From GCA-003244245 sp050699435 (GTDB lineage: Bacteria > Actinomycetota > Actinomycetes > Mycobacteriales > Pseudonocardiaceae), in assembly GCA_050699435.1 (NCBI GenBank), contig JBOHGM010000001.1:127218-191217 (forward strand): 64,000 bases of DNA, in the 5' to 3' direction. How positions within the stretch are numbered: position 1 is the stretch's first letter; each line of letters starts with the position of its first letter. The notes under the pieces are model-generated. The model was not told the DNA's origin and made no database searches. It saw only the letters and a list, made by a program, of their open reading frames with translations. Of the stretch, positions 56,766-64,000 are shown piece after piece. The position numbers were made by a program, and so were the translations under genes.

Positions 56766-59030
56766 TCACAGGTGCGCAGCCGCAGCGACGGCGACCTGAC
56801 CGAGACTGATTCCGCCGTCGTTGGGTGGCACGCGGGAGTGGGTGAGCACCCGGAAACCGGCTTGCTCCAATCCAGCTACAGTGCGCTCGAGCAGCAGGAC
56901 GTTCTGGAACACCCCACCGGACAACGCGGCGGCATTCACCCCGGTGTGCTCCCGCAGCGCGGCGCACACCCGGACGATCGCGTCGGCGACGCCGTGGTGG
57001 AACCGGGTGGCGATCGCCTCCGGGGCCACCCCCGCCCGCAAGTCGTCGACCACGCAGCGCACCAGGTCCGCGCCGTGCAGCTGCAGCACGGGGCCCTCGG
57101 TCACCCCAGCGGGGTAGCTGCCCTGCTCGGTGCGGTCGGCGCGCTGTTCCAGCTCCACCGCGGCCTGGCCCTCGTAGTTGATCGAGTCGCGGACGCCGAG
57201 AATCGCTGCCACGGCATCGAAGAGCCGCCCGGCGCTGGAGGTCAGCGGCGCGTGCACGCCTCGACCGGCCATCGCCAGCACGGTCTCCCACTGCTCGGCA
57301 TTGCGCCGCCTCAGGTCGTCGGGGGCTTCGGCGCCCAGGTAGGCCGCCGCCATCCGCCAGGGCTGCCGGATGGCCGTGGCGCCCCCCGGCATCGGGACCG
57401 GCACCAGATGCGCCAGCCGCTGGAACCCGGTCAGGTCGGCCAGCAGGAACTCACCACCCCACAGGGTGCCGTCGGTGCCGTAGCCGAGCCCGTCGAAGGC
57501 CACCCCCAGCACCGGGCCACCCTCGCCGTTGTCGGCCAGGCAGGACGCGATATGCGCGTGGTGGTGTTGCACCCCGACGAGCTCGACGCCAGCCGTCTCC
57601 CTCTCCGCCAGTTCGAGCGCATACTTGGTGGACAGGTACTCGGGGTGCAGGTCGTGCGCGACCACCTCCGGCTGCACGTCGAAAAGCCGCCGGAAGTGCG
57701 CGATACCCTCGGTGAACGAGCGCAGTGTGTCGTAGTTCTCCAGATCGCCGATGTGGTGGGAGAGGAACGCGTGCCGGCCCCGCGCCAGGCAGAAGGTACT
57801 CTTCAGCTCGGCCCCACAGCCGAGCACCGGACGGGGCACCGGCCGGGCGAGGGCTAGTGGTTCAGGGGCGTAGCCGCGGGCCCGGCGGACCGGGAGCTCG
57901 GCACCCCGGAACACCCGGACCACCGAGTCGTCCGTGCGCATGTGGATCGCCCGGTCGTGGGTCAGATAGCCGTCGGCGATCCCGGTCAACCGGTGGCGCG
58001 CGTCGTCGTCCTGGTAGGCGATCGGTTCGTCGGAGATGTTTCCGCTGGTCAGCACGATGGGAGCGGCGGTGCGCCGGAGCAGGAGATGGTGCAGCGGCGT
58101 ATAGGGCAGCATCAAGCCCAGCGATCGGTTGCCGGGAGCGACCGCAGGCGCGACGTGCGCGTCCGGGCGGCGCGGCAGCAGCACAACGGGTCGCCGCCGT
58201 CCAGTCAGCACCTGCTCCCCCACCGGGTCGATCACGCATAGTTGATGCGCCGTGTCCAGGTCGGCCACCATCACCGCGAACGGCTTGTCTTCACGGTGCT
58301 TGCGAGCGCGCAGCGTGGCGGTCGCGACGGGGTCGGCGGCGAGTGCCGCGACGTGGTAGCCGCCGAGCCCCTTGACCGCCAGCACCGCTCCGGCGGTCAG
58401 CAGCGCCGCGGCCGCCCGCAGCGGGTCGCCGGGCAACTCGGCACCGTCGGCATCGATCAATCGCAGCCGGGGACCGCAGGCGGGGCAACACACCGGCTGT
58501 GCGTGGAAGCGGCGGTCGGCGGGATCGTGGTACTCGGCGGCGCAGGCGGCGCACATGGCGAAGGCAGCCATCGTGGTGAGCGGCCGGTCGTAGGGCACGT
58601 CGCGCACGATGGTGAAGCGCGGACCGCAGTTGGTGCAGTTGATGAACGGGTAGCCGAACCGCCGGTCGGTGGGATCGTTGAGTTCTCGCAGGCAGTCCGC
58701 ACAGGTCGCGCTATCCGCCGAGACCAGGGTATCCGGCCTGCCCGAGGCGTCGCTGGCCACGATGTGAAAGCCCGGCTCCCCGGTCGGAGCCAACGGGCTG
58801 GTTCGCATCTGCTCGATGACAGCCAGCGGTGGAGCCTCGGCAGGCAATACGGTGAGGAAGTCGCTGATCGCCTGCTCAGCCCCCTCCACTTCGACGAAGA
58901 CCCCTTTGGTGTCGTTACCGACTCGGCCGGACAGGCCGAAACGGCCCGCCAGGCCGTGTACGTAGGGCCGGAACCCGACGCCCTGCACGACACCCTCGAC
59001 CCGTACCTGCACTCGGACACAGTGTTGCAC
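56766..59030 (-). CDS. hypF: Carbamoyltransferase HypF
   Basis: Enzyme of 754 aa that transfers a carbamoyl group from carbamoyl phosphate to HypE. Domains in order: acylphosphatase-like (GVVQGVGFRPYVHGLA), zinc fingers (CADCLREL, CTNCGPRF, CAACAAEY, CCPACG), YrdC-like (AVKGLGGYHVAALAADP; HREDKPFAVM) and Kae1-like C-terminal domain (VQHHHAHIASCLADN; FDGLGYGTDGTLWGGEF; ALSGGVFQN). I prefer GTG 59030 with GGGGGAGA upstream over the longer start at 59066. It is convergent with the main operon and divergent from hypA. Confidence 0.95.
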   Translation of the reverse strand: MQHCVRVQVRVEGVVQGVGFRPYVHGLAGRFGLSGRVGNDTKGVFVEVEGAEQAISDFLTVLPAEAPPLAVIEQMRTSPLAPTGEPGFHIVASDASGRPDTLVSADSATCADCLRELNDPTDRRFGYPFINCTNCGPRFTIVRDVPYDRPLTTMAAFAMCAACAAEYHDPADRRFHAQPVCCPACGPRLRLIDADGAELPGDPLRAAAALLTAGAVLAVKGLGGYHVAALAADPVATATLRARKHREDKPFAVMVADLDTAHQLCVIDPVGEQVLTGRRRPVVLLPRRPDAHVAPAVAPGNRSLGLMLPYTPLHHLLLRRTAAPIVLTSGNISDEPIAYQDDDARHRLTGIADGYLTHDRAIHMRTDDSVVRVFRGAELPVRRARGYAPEPLALARPVPRPVLGCGAELKSTFCLARGRHAFLSHHIGDLENYDTLRSFTEGIAHFRRLFDVQPEVVAHDLHPEYLSTKYALELAERETAGVELVGVQHHHAHIASCLADNGEGGPVLGVAFDGLGYGTDGTLWGGEFLLADLTGFQRLAHLVPVPMPGGATAIRQPWRMAAAYLGAEAPDDLRRRNAEQWETVLAMAGRGVHAPLTSSAGRLFDAVAAILGVRDSINYEGQAAVELEQRADRTEQGSYPAGVTEGPVLQLHGADLVRCVVDDLRAGVAPEAIATRFHHGVADAIVRVCAALREHTGVNAAALSGGVFQNVLLLERTVAGLEQAGFRVLTHSRVPPNDGGISLGQVAVAAAAHL

Positions 59031-59101
59031 CGGAAGATTCTCTCCCCCTTGACAAGGTCCCCGCACGGCACTGCACTGGGCACTCAGGCGAGGAGGCCCT
59101 G

Positions 59102-59434
59102 GTGCATGAGATGGCGATCACGCAGAGCGTTGTCGACGCAGTCAGCACACGAATGGGTGACGCTCAGGTGCGGCGGATCTGCCTAGAGATCGGAAAACTG
59201 TCCGGGGTGGTGGCCGATTCGGTTCGGTTCTGCTTCGATCTGGTTACTGCGGGGACTATCCTCGAAGGTGCGGCGCTTGAGATAGTGCAACCCTCCGGGC
59301 AGGCCCGCTGCCGGGACTGCGGGACTGAGTTCGCCATGAACGACCTGCTTGTGCTGTGCGTATGCGGCAGCGCGAACCGGGAACTCCTCGCCGGCGAGGA
59401 GCTACGAATCCGGGAAGTCGAGGTGCTGGCCTGA
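59102..59434 (+). CDS. hypA: Hydrogenase nickel insertion protein HypA
   Basis: Nickel metallochaperone of 110 aa. The N-terminus MHEMAITQSVV has the nickel-binding His2, and the zinc site is CRDCGTEF...CVCGS. Start GTG 59102 follows AGGAGG. Its stop overlaps hypB by one base (TGATG). The ~70 bp between hypA and hypF must hold divergent promoters. Confidence 0.94.
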   Translation: MHEMAITQSVVDAVSTRMGDAQVRRICLEIGKLSGVVADSVRFCFDLVTAGTILEGAALEIVQPSGQARCRDCGTEFAMNDLLVLCVCGSANRELLAGEELRIREVEVLA

Positions 59435-60204
59435 TGTGCGCGACGTGTGGCTGCTCCGGACGCACCGCCATCATCGAGGGCGCTGAGCATAGTCATGGGC
59501 ACGAGCACGAACCCGGGCATGGCCATGGTCATGGGCACGAGCACCCCGAGCCCGCGACCCGCACCATCACGCTCGAGCAAGCGGTACTGGCCCGCAACGA
59601 CGCGCTCGCCGAGCTCAACCGCGAATGGCTGGCCCAGCGGGGCATCCTCGCGGTGAACCTGATGAGCTCACCGGGTGCGGGCAAGACGACCCTGCTGGAG
59701 CGCACCATCCGCGAACTCGGCACCCAGCTGACTGTGTCGGTCGTCGAGGGTGATCAGGAAACGGTGCTCGATGCGGACCGGATCCGGGCCACCGGCGCTC
59801 CGGCAGTGCAGATCAACACTGGGTCGGGCTGCCACCTCGACGCTGAGATGCTGGCTGGTGGCCTGCGCTCGCTGGAGCCACTGGACGGCTCGCTGGTGCT
59901 GGTCGAGAACGTCGGGAACCTGGTGTGCCCGGCGCTGTTCGACCTCGGTGAGCAGGCCCGGGTGGTCATTACCTCGGTGACCGAGGGGGCCGAGAAACCG
60001 CGGAAGTACCCGCATATGTTCCGAGCCGCGAACCTCGTGCTGCTCAACAAGATCGACCTGTTGCCGTACGTCGACTTCGACGTCGCCGCGTTCCTGGAAG
60101 GGGCTCGCGCGGCCAATCCGGGCGTTGAGGTGCTGCAGCTGTCCGCGACCCGCGGGGATGGTATCTCCGACTGGTACGACTGGTTGCGCGCACGCAGACC
60201 TTGA
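59434..60204 (+). CDS. hypB: Hydrogenase nickel incorporation GTPase HypB
   Basis: GTPase of 256 aa that drives nickel delivery with HypA. The N-terminal MCATCGC is a high-affinity nickel site. A His-rich stretch (residues about 19-37, alternating His/Gly/Glu) probably stores nickel. G-domain: P-loop SSPGAGKTTLLE, VEGDQET, TGSGCHLDAEM and NKIDLLP. Last gene of the locus. Confidence 0.96.
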   Translation: MCATCGCSGRTAIIEGAEHSHGHEHEPGHGHGHGHEHPEPATRTITLEQAVLARNDALAELNREWLAQRGILAVNLMSSPGAGKTTLLERTIRELGTQLTVSVVEGDQETVLDADRIRATGAPAVQINTGSGCHLDAEMLAGGLRSLEPLDGSLVLVENVGNLVCPALFDLGEQARVVITSVTEGAEKPRKYPHMFRAANLVLLNKIDLLPYVDFDVAAFLEGARAANPGVEVLQLSATRGDGISDWYDWLRARRP

Positions 60205-60275
60205 CAGCCCGGCCGTTGCACACCCCCCGGGCCGTTGAACAGCCCCGGCCTTTGAACAGGCCCCGGCCTTTGAAC
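60205..60275. repeat. Degenerate ~17-20 bp tandem repeats after hypB
   Basis: Four imperfect copies of a unit close to CCCCGGCCTTTGAACAG follow the hypB stop and run up to the convergent pspC stop. The last two copies are nearly identical. They fill the intergenic space and contain no obvious hairpin terminator. Confidence 0.6.
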
Positions 60276-60278
60276 AGC

Positions 60279-60467
60279 TCAGTACACCCGCTTGGGCATC
60301 GTGACCCAGAGCACCAGATAGATCAGGAACTGCGGGCCGGGTAGCAGACAGGACAACAGGAACAGCAGCCGTACCACGTTGGCACTCCAGCCGAGCCACT
60401 CGGCCAGGCCTGCGCACACCCCGGCGATGACCTTGCCCTCCCGTGGGCGGGTCAGTGACGTGCTCAT
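60279..60467 (-). CDS. PspC-domain small membrane protein
   Basis: Small protein of 62 aa with the PspC domain: REGKVIAGVCAGLAEWLGW followed by a membrane helix (VVRLLFLLSCLLPGPQFLIY) and WVTMPKR. Start ATG 60467 has GAGGAGG upstream; a longer open frame to 60647 is spurious. PspC proteins take part in envelope-stress responses. No other psp gene is nearby. Confidence 0.88.
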   Translation of the reverse strand: MSTSLTRPREGKVIAGVCAGLAEWLGWSANVVRLLFLLSCLLPGPQFLIYLVLWVTMPKRVY

Positions 60468-60617
60468 CGAGTCCTCCTCTTGTCGGCATGGTCGCCGTAC
60501 TTCCACTGTCCCCCGCGGGCAGTGCGGTGGCCTCGGTGCGAACCCCGATGGGCGCACCGGGGTCACCCGGAGAACAGTCCCAGGGGGCCGGGCGCAGTTC
60601 CGACGTCCCGCGAGCGG

Positions 60618-60783
60618 CCGACTACATCCACGGCCGACTACATCCACGGCCGACGGGCTACAACGCGGGCGATGGGCTACAGCGCAGGCGACGGGTTACA
60701 GCGCAGGCGACGGGTTACAGCGCAGGCGACGGGTTACAGCGCAGGCGACGGGTTACAGCGCAGGCGACGGGTTACAGCGCGGG
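60618..60783. repeat. Tandem repeats: 2 x 16 bp and 7 x 19 bp
   Basis: Two perfect copies of CCGACTACATCCACGG (60618-60649) are followed by seven 19-bp units of CGACGGGTTACAGCGCAGG (60651-60783). Units 3-6 are identical; units 1, 2 and 7 differ slightly. The array lies between the pspC start and the lrp 3' end, and its last 12 bp overlap the lrp end. It has no spacers, so it is a VNTR-like array and not CRISPR. Confidence 0.9.
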
Positions 60784-61221
60784 TGGCCTGGCCTCGTAAG
60801 GGATGGACAGCACCACCGTGGTACGGGTGGAGACGTTCGCGACCTCCCGGATCCGGCGCAGCAGATCCTCCAGTGCCCGCGGCGTGCTCACCCGAACGGT
60901 GAGGATGTAGGACTCGTCGCCGGCTACCGAATAGCAGGACTCGATCTCCGTCAGATACGCAAGTCGCTGGGGATAGTCGTCCGGGGCAGCCGGGTCGATG
61001 GGGGTGAGCGACACGAACGCGGTGAGCGGCAGGCCCACTGCCTCGCGGTCCACCAGCGCGCTGTAGCCGCGCAGCACACCGCGTTGTTCCAGCCGCTTCA
61101 CCCGCTGATGCACCGCGGAGACCGACAGCCCGACCTGCACAGCAAGATCGGTGAAGCTGCACCGCCCTTCGGTACTGAGCGCGCGGACGATCGCTGCGTC
61201 GATGGGCTCCAGGGCGGTCAC
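60772..61221 (-). CDS. Lrp/AsnC-family transcriptional regulator
   Basis: Regulator of 149 aa: N-terminal winged helix (IDAAIVRALSTEGRCSFTDL; SVSAVHQRVKRLEQRGVLRG) and C-terminal RAM ligand domain (FVSLTPIDPAAPDDYPQRLA; GDESYILTVRVSTPRALEDL). Start GTG 61221 is supported by the HTH position. It lies just downstream of the M24 peptidase on the same strand. The last few codons run into the tandem repeat array. Confidence 0.9.
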   Translation of the reverse strand: MTALEPIDAAIVRALSTEGRCSFTDLAVQVGLSVSAVHQRVKRLEQRGVLRGYSALVDREAVGLPLTAFVSLTPIDPAAPDDYPQRLAYLTEIESCYSVAGDESYILTVRVSTPRALEDLLRRIREVANVSTRTTVVLSIPYEARPPAL

Positions 61222-61282
61222 GACGACCCCACCGCGGGAGCAGCGATCATCATGCCGCCTTCCGCGGAACGAACGTGGGCGG

Positions 61283-62413
61283 TCATACCGGCAACGCCAC
61301 CAGTTCGCGCGGACGGTGATTGAGCCGGGCAGCACCGCTCTCCTCGATCACCACAATGTCCTCGATGCGGGCACCCCAACGGCCCGGCAGGTAAATGCCA
61401 GGTTCGATGCTGAATGCCATCCCCGGTTCCAGCACCAGGTCGTTCCCGGCCACAATGTACGGCTCCTCATGCACTTCGAGGCCGATCCCGTGGCCGGTCC
61501 GATGAATGAACCGGTCGCCAAAACCGGCCTCGGTGATCGGGTCCCGCGCCGCGGCGTCCACTCGCTGCGCGGTGACTCCCGGCACGACCGCGGCCACCGC
61601 GGCGTCCTGGGCCGCCCGCAGCACCTCGTAGGTCGCGGCGACATCGGCGTGGGCGGGCTGGCCCAGGCTGTAGGTGCGGGTGCAGTCGGAGAAATAGCCC
61701 TCCGGGGTGGGCCCTCCGATGTCGACCACCACCACGTCCCCTGGCTGCAGCACCCGCTCGGAGACGTCATGGTGCGGGCTGGCTGCGTGCGGGCCGGAGC
61801 CGACGATGACGAAGGCCGCCGCGGTGTGCCCCTCCGCAATGATCGCCGCTGCAACGTCGGCGCCCACCTGCGCCTCGGTCCGCCCGACCCGCAGCCACTC
61901 CCCCATCCGCGCATGCACCCGGTCGATCGCCTGGCCGGCGGCGGCCAGCGCGGCGATCTCGGCGCGGTCCTTGCGCATCCGCAACTGCCGCAGCACCGGT
62001 GACGCCAGTTCCTGTTCGCATCCCGGCAACGCGGCGCGCAGCCGCAGCACATGGGCCGCCGGCATCCCATCCCCCACCGCGGTACGTACCGGTGGCGATC
62101 CAGACCCTCGCAGCAGATCGCTGACCAGGTCATATGGGTCCTGGTCGTCGGTCCACTCGGCGATCTCCAGGCCGAGTCCGGGCACCGGGGTGCCGTCCAG
62201 TCCCGGCCGCTCCAGGGCCGGGACCACTAACGCCGGCTCGCCCTCGGCGGGCAGCACCAGGCAGGTCAACCGCTCATGCGACTCGCCGGTCACCCCGAGC
62301 AGGTAACGCAGGTCCGGGCTCGGCGTGATCAGCAGGGCGTCCAGGCCAGCGGCCCGGGCGGCCTGTTGCGCCCGGGCCAGGCGGGCGGCGAGGGTATCGA
62401 GGGGGGCAGTCAC
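61283..62413 (-). CDS. M24 metallopeptidase, Xaa-Pro dipeptidase/aminopeptidase-like
   Basis: Pita-bread-fold peptidase of 376 aa. The metal ligands are visible: VVVDIGGPTPEGYFSDCTRT (two Asp), HRTGHGIGLEVHEEP (His) and FSIEPGIYLPGRWGARIED (two Glu). The N-terminal creatinase-like domain is present. Start GTG 62413. It cleaves Xaa-Pro peptide bonds in the cytoplasm; dipeptidase and aminopeptidase cannot be separated from sequence alone. Confidence 0.9.
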   Translation of the reverse strand: MTAPLDTLAARLARAQQAARAAGLDALLITPSPDLRYLLGVTGESHERLTCLVLPAEGEPALVVPALERPGLDGTPVPGLGLEIAEWTDDQDPYDLVSDLLRGSGSPPVRTAVGDGMPAAHVLRLRAALPGCEQELASPVLRQLRMRKDRAEIAALAAAGQAIDRVHARMGEWLRVGRTEAQVGADVAAAIIAEGHTAAAFVIVGSGPHAASPHHDVSERVLQPGDVVVVDIGGPTPEGYFSDCTRTYSLGQPAHADVAATYEVLRAAQDAAVAAVVPGVTAQRVDAAARDPITEAGFGDRFIHRTGHGIGLEVHEEPYIVAGNDLVLEPGMAFSIEPGIYLPGRWGARIEDIVVIEESGAARLNHRPRELVALPV

Positions 62414-62521
62414 ACGGGCAGCCTAAGGCCGTTCGGCTTGTGCGTCAGCCGACCCCGGCGATCCGGCGTGCTGCCGCCCGGACCCGGCCGTGTGGCGCGC
62501 GAACTGGCAGGCTGTGCGGTC

Positions 62522-63487
62522 GTGGACGCACCCCTGCTGCTACTCGACGCTGCGAGCCTGTACTTCCGCGCCTACTACGGTGTACCCGAGTCGATCACCG
62601 CTCCGGACGGCACTCCGGTCAACGCGGTACGCGGCTTCACCGACATGGTGACCCGGCTGATCGAGCTGCGCCACCCTTCCCGGCTGGTCGCGTGCCTGGA
62701 CCTGGACTGGCGCCCGGAGTTCCGGGTCACCGCAATCCCGTCGTATAAGGCGCACCGTGTGGCGGTGCCGACGGGCCCGGGCGACATCGACGTCGAGGAC
62801 GTGCCGGAGACGCTCACCCCGCAGGTGCCAATGATCCTCGAACTGCTGGCCGCTGCGGGCCTGGCCACCGCGGGCGCGCAGGGCTACGAGGCCGATGACG
62901 TGATCGGTACGCTAGCCGCGGCACAGCGCCACGATCCGGTTGACGTGGTCAGTGGGGACCGAGACCTGTTCCAGGTGGTGCGGACCCAGCCCAGCCTGGT
63001 ACAGGTGTACTACGTCGCTCGTGGGCTGTCCAAAGCGGAGCTGATCGGCCCCGCCGAACTGGCAGTACGCTACGGGCTGCCGGAAACCAACCCCGGACCC
63101 GCATACGCGGACCTGGCCGCGCTGCGCGGCGACCCGTCGGATGGGCTGCCCGGCGTGCCGGGGATCGGCGAGAAGACGGCAGCCACCTTGATCAGCCGCT
63201 TTGGGTCGGTCGAGGGCCTGCTAGCGGCGATCGACGATCCGCAGGCGGCCCTCGTCCCCGGAATGCGGGCCAGGCTGCGGAGCGCCCGGGACTATCTGGA
63301 GCTGGCGCCTGCGGTGGTGCGGGTAGCCACCGACGCCCCGGTGCAGCAGGACCGCGACGACACGCTGCCAGCGGCCCCAGCTGACCCTGCAGCGCTCGCC
63401 GCGCTGCAGCAGCGCTGGGGGCTCGGCAGCGCGGTAGACCGGCTCGTTGCAGCGCTACACGCGCAGGTGGGGCGGTCTCAGAAGTAG
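62522..63487 (+). CDS. 5'-3' exonuclease (Pol I N-terminal-like, FEN family)
   Basis: Stand-alone flap exonuclease of 321 aa. N-terminal LLLDAASLYFRAYYGVPE, acidic metal-binding clusters (ACLDLDWRPEFR; QGYEADDVIGTLA; VSGDRDLFQVV; LRGDPSDGLPGVPGIGEKTA, the last with the helix-hairpin-helix). Start GTG 62522. Actinobacteria often carry such a gene in addition to polA; it probably processes flaps in replication and repair. Confidence 0.92.
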   Translation: MDAPLLLLDAASLYFRAYYGVPESITAPDGTPVNAVRGFTDMVTRLIELRHPSRLVACLDLDWRPEFRVTAIPSYKAHRVAVPTGPGDIDVEDVPETLTPQVPMILELLAAAGLATAGAQGYEADDVIGTLAAAQRHDPVDVVSGDRDLFQVVRTQPSLVQVYYVARGLSKAELIGPAELAVRYGLPETNPGPAYADLAALRGDPSDGLPGVPGIGEKTAATLISRFGSVEGLLAAIDDPQAALVPGMRARLRSARDYLELAPAVVRVATDAPVQQDRDDTLPAAPADPAALAALQQRWGLGSAVDRLVAALHAQVGRSQK

Positions 63488-63575
63488 GTTTCCTACCACG
63501 GTGGCTCCGCGGTACGCAACAGTGTCCGCGTGGCCGAGAGCTGCAGGGGCACCGGGCGGCTCCAGCCCGGTGGAC

Positions 63576-64000
63576 TCAGCTTGGTCGGGCCACCTCGTAC
63601 AGCCCGGCTTCGGTCTTGACCGTGATCGTCACGTCCCGCTGCTCGCCGTCGATGGTCGCCTGGCAGGTGAACGTGGAGCCGGTCTGGACCTCCTGGTCGG
63701 TCGGGCAGATCACCGACTGGGCGTTCTGCCCGTACTCGTCGGACAGGATGCGCTGGACCCCGTCCTGTACCGCGTCCTGGTCGAAGACGGTGGTGGTGAA
63801 GAGCCCAGGCGTAACGAACCCCAGGACGAGGATCACCGCGACAACGATCCCACCCACCCCGCACAGGACCCACGGTAGCGCGGACCTCTGCGCTGGCCCG
63901 CGGTCATCGAGCTGGCCAGGCCGGGGGTACGACTGCTGGGGGTAGCCCGGCGGCGGATAACCCGGCGGCGGATAACCCGGCGGCGGATAACCCGGCGGCG
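63576..64000 (-). CDS. DUF4333-type membrane protein, N-terminus outside window
   Basis: The frame is open at the window edge. From the edge inward: a Pro/Gly/Tyr-rich cytoplasmic region made of PPPGY repeats, a membrane helix (VGGIVVAVILVLGFVTPGLF) and an extracellular DUF4333 domain with two cysteines (SVICPTDQEV; STFTCQATIDGEQ) that probably form a disulfide. Function unknown; common in mycobacteria and relatives. Downstream of its stop there is about 90 bp with no gene. Confidence 0.85.
   Translation of the reverse strand, partial: PPGYPPPGYPPPGYPPPGYPQQSYPRPGQLDDRGPAQRSALPWVLCGVGGIVVAVILVLGFVTPGLFTTTVFDQDAVQDGVQRILSDEYGQNAQSVICPTDQEVQTGSTFTCQATIDGEQRDVTITVKTEAGLYEVARPS
63946..64000. repeat. 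15-bp tandem repeats encoding PPPGY units
   Basis: Three full and one partial copy of CCCGGCGGCGGATAA on the plus strand reach the window end. On the minus strand each unit encodes one PPGYP repeat of the DUF4333 protein's N-terminal region. The identical copies suggest recent expansion. Confidence 0.85.

Noticed and set aside
60651..60783. CRISPR array
   Set aside because: Units are contiguous 19-mers with no spacers, and there are no cas genes.

Overview
The window is GC-rich (roughly 70%) actinobacterial chromosome, with many GTG starts and 1-4 bp gene overlaps. RbpA, a CBS-containing GuaB1, an lnt-ppm1 arrangement, an SigR-type promoter and an actinobacterial (group 1h type) [NiFe]-hydrogenase locus point to Actinomycetota, most likely a Pseudonocardiales-like organism. 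The order is an inference from gene content only.

Layout. 1-6059: end of gcvP, a sparse stretch with two small minus-strand ORFs, and valS. 6060-11896: accessory segment with a degraded gene, an XRE regulator followed by five tiny translationally coupled genes, an intact IS5-like element inserted next to the remnant of a second IS, and an acyl-CoA dehydrogenase pseudogene. 11933-19867: two CNNM/CorC-type membrane proteins, guaB1, an internally deleted ku, a PIMT-like methyltransferase, a PfkB kinase and a membrane-protein pseudogene. 20023-30299: a large XRE-phosphoesterase-NACHT protein with eroded active sites, the glcDEF glycolate oxidase operon, a frameshifted STAND-type ATPase, a frameshifted APH-like kinase and a FkbM methyltransferase. 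30587-35455: glycerophosphodiesterase, MFS transporter, rbpA, truncated ppm1 and lnt. 35477-42917: lysine degradation by the 3,5-diaminohexanoate route (kdd, an amidohydrolase, kamD, kamE, kal on the minus strand; kamA on the plus strand), with fxsA between.

43969-60204 is the centrepiece: about 19 genes for a high-affinity type [NiFe]-hydrogenase. Two SIS-domain proteins flank a HypC paralogue. They are followed by the small and large subunits, a NifU/Rieske-like electron-transfer protein, three conserved proteins of unknown function, the maturation protease, a 37-aa membrane microprotein, hypC-hypD-hypE, a small unknown protein and a Cas4-like PD-(D/E)XK protein whose nuclease residues look lost. 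hypF runs in the opposite direction and hypA-hypB close the locus. Hyp proteins build the NiFe(CN)2CO centre, the protease family normally finishes the large subunit, and the Fe-S proteins presumably pass electrons to the respiratory chain. The right end (60279-64000) carries PspC, tandem repeats, an Lrp regulator, an M24 peptidase, a 5'-3' exonuclease and a DUF4333 protein.

An unusual share of genes is broken by nonsense codons, frameshifts or deletions. This suggests gene decay or, for the single-base frameshifts, possible sequence errors. No tRNA, rRNA or CRISPR array was seen.
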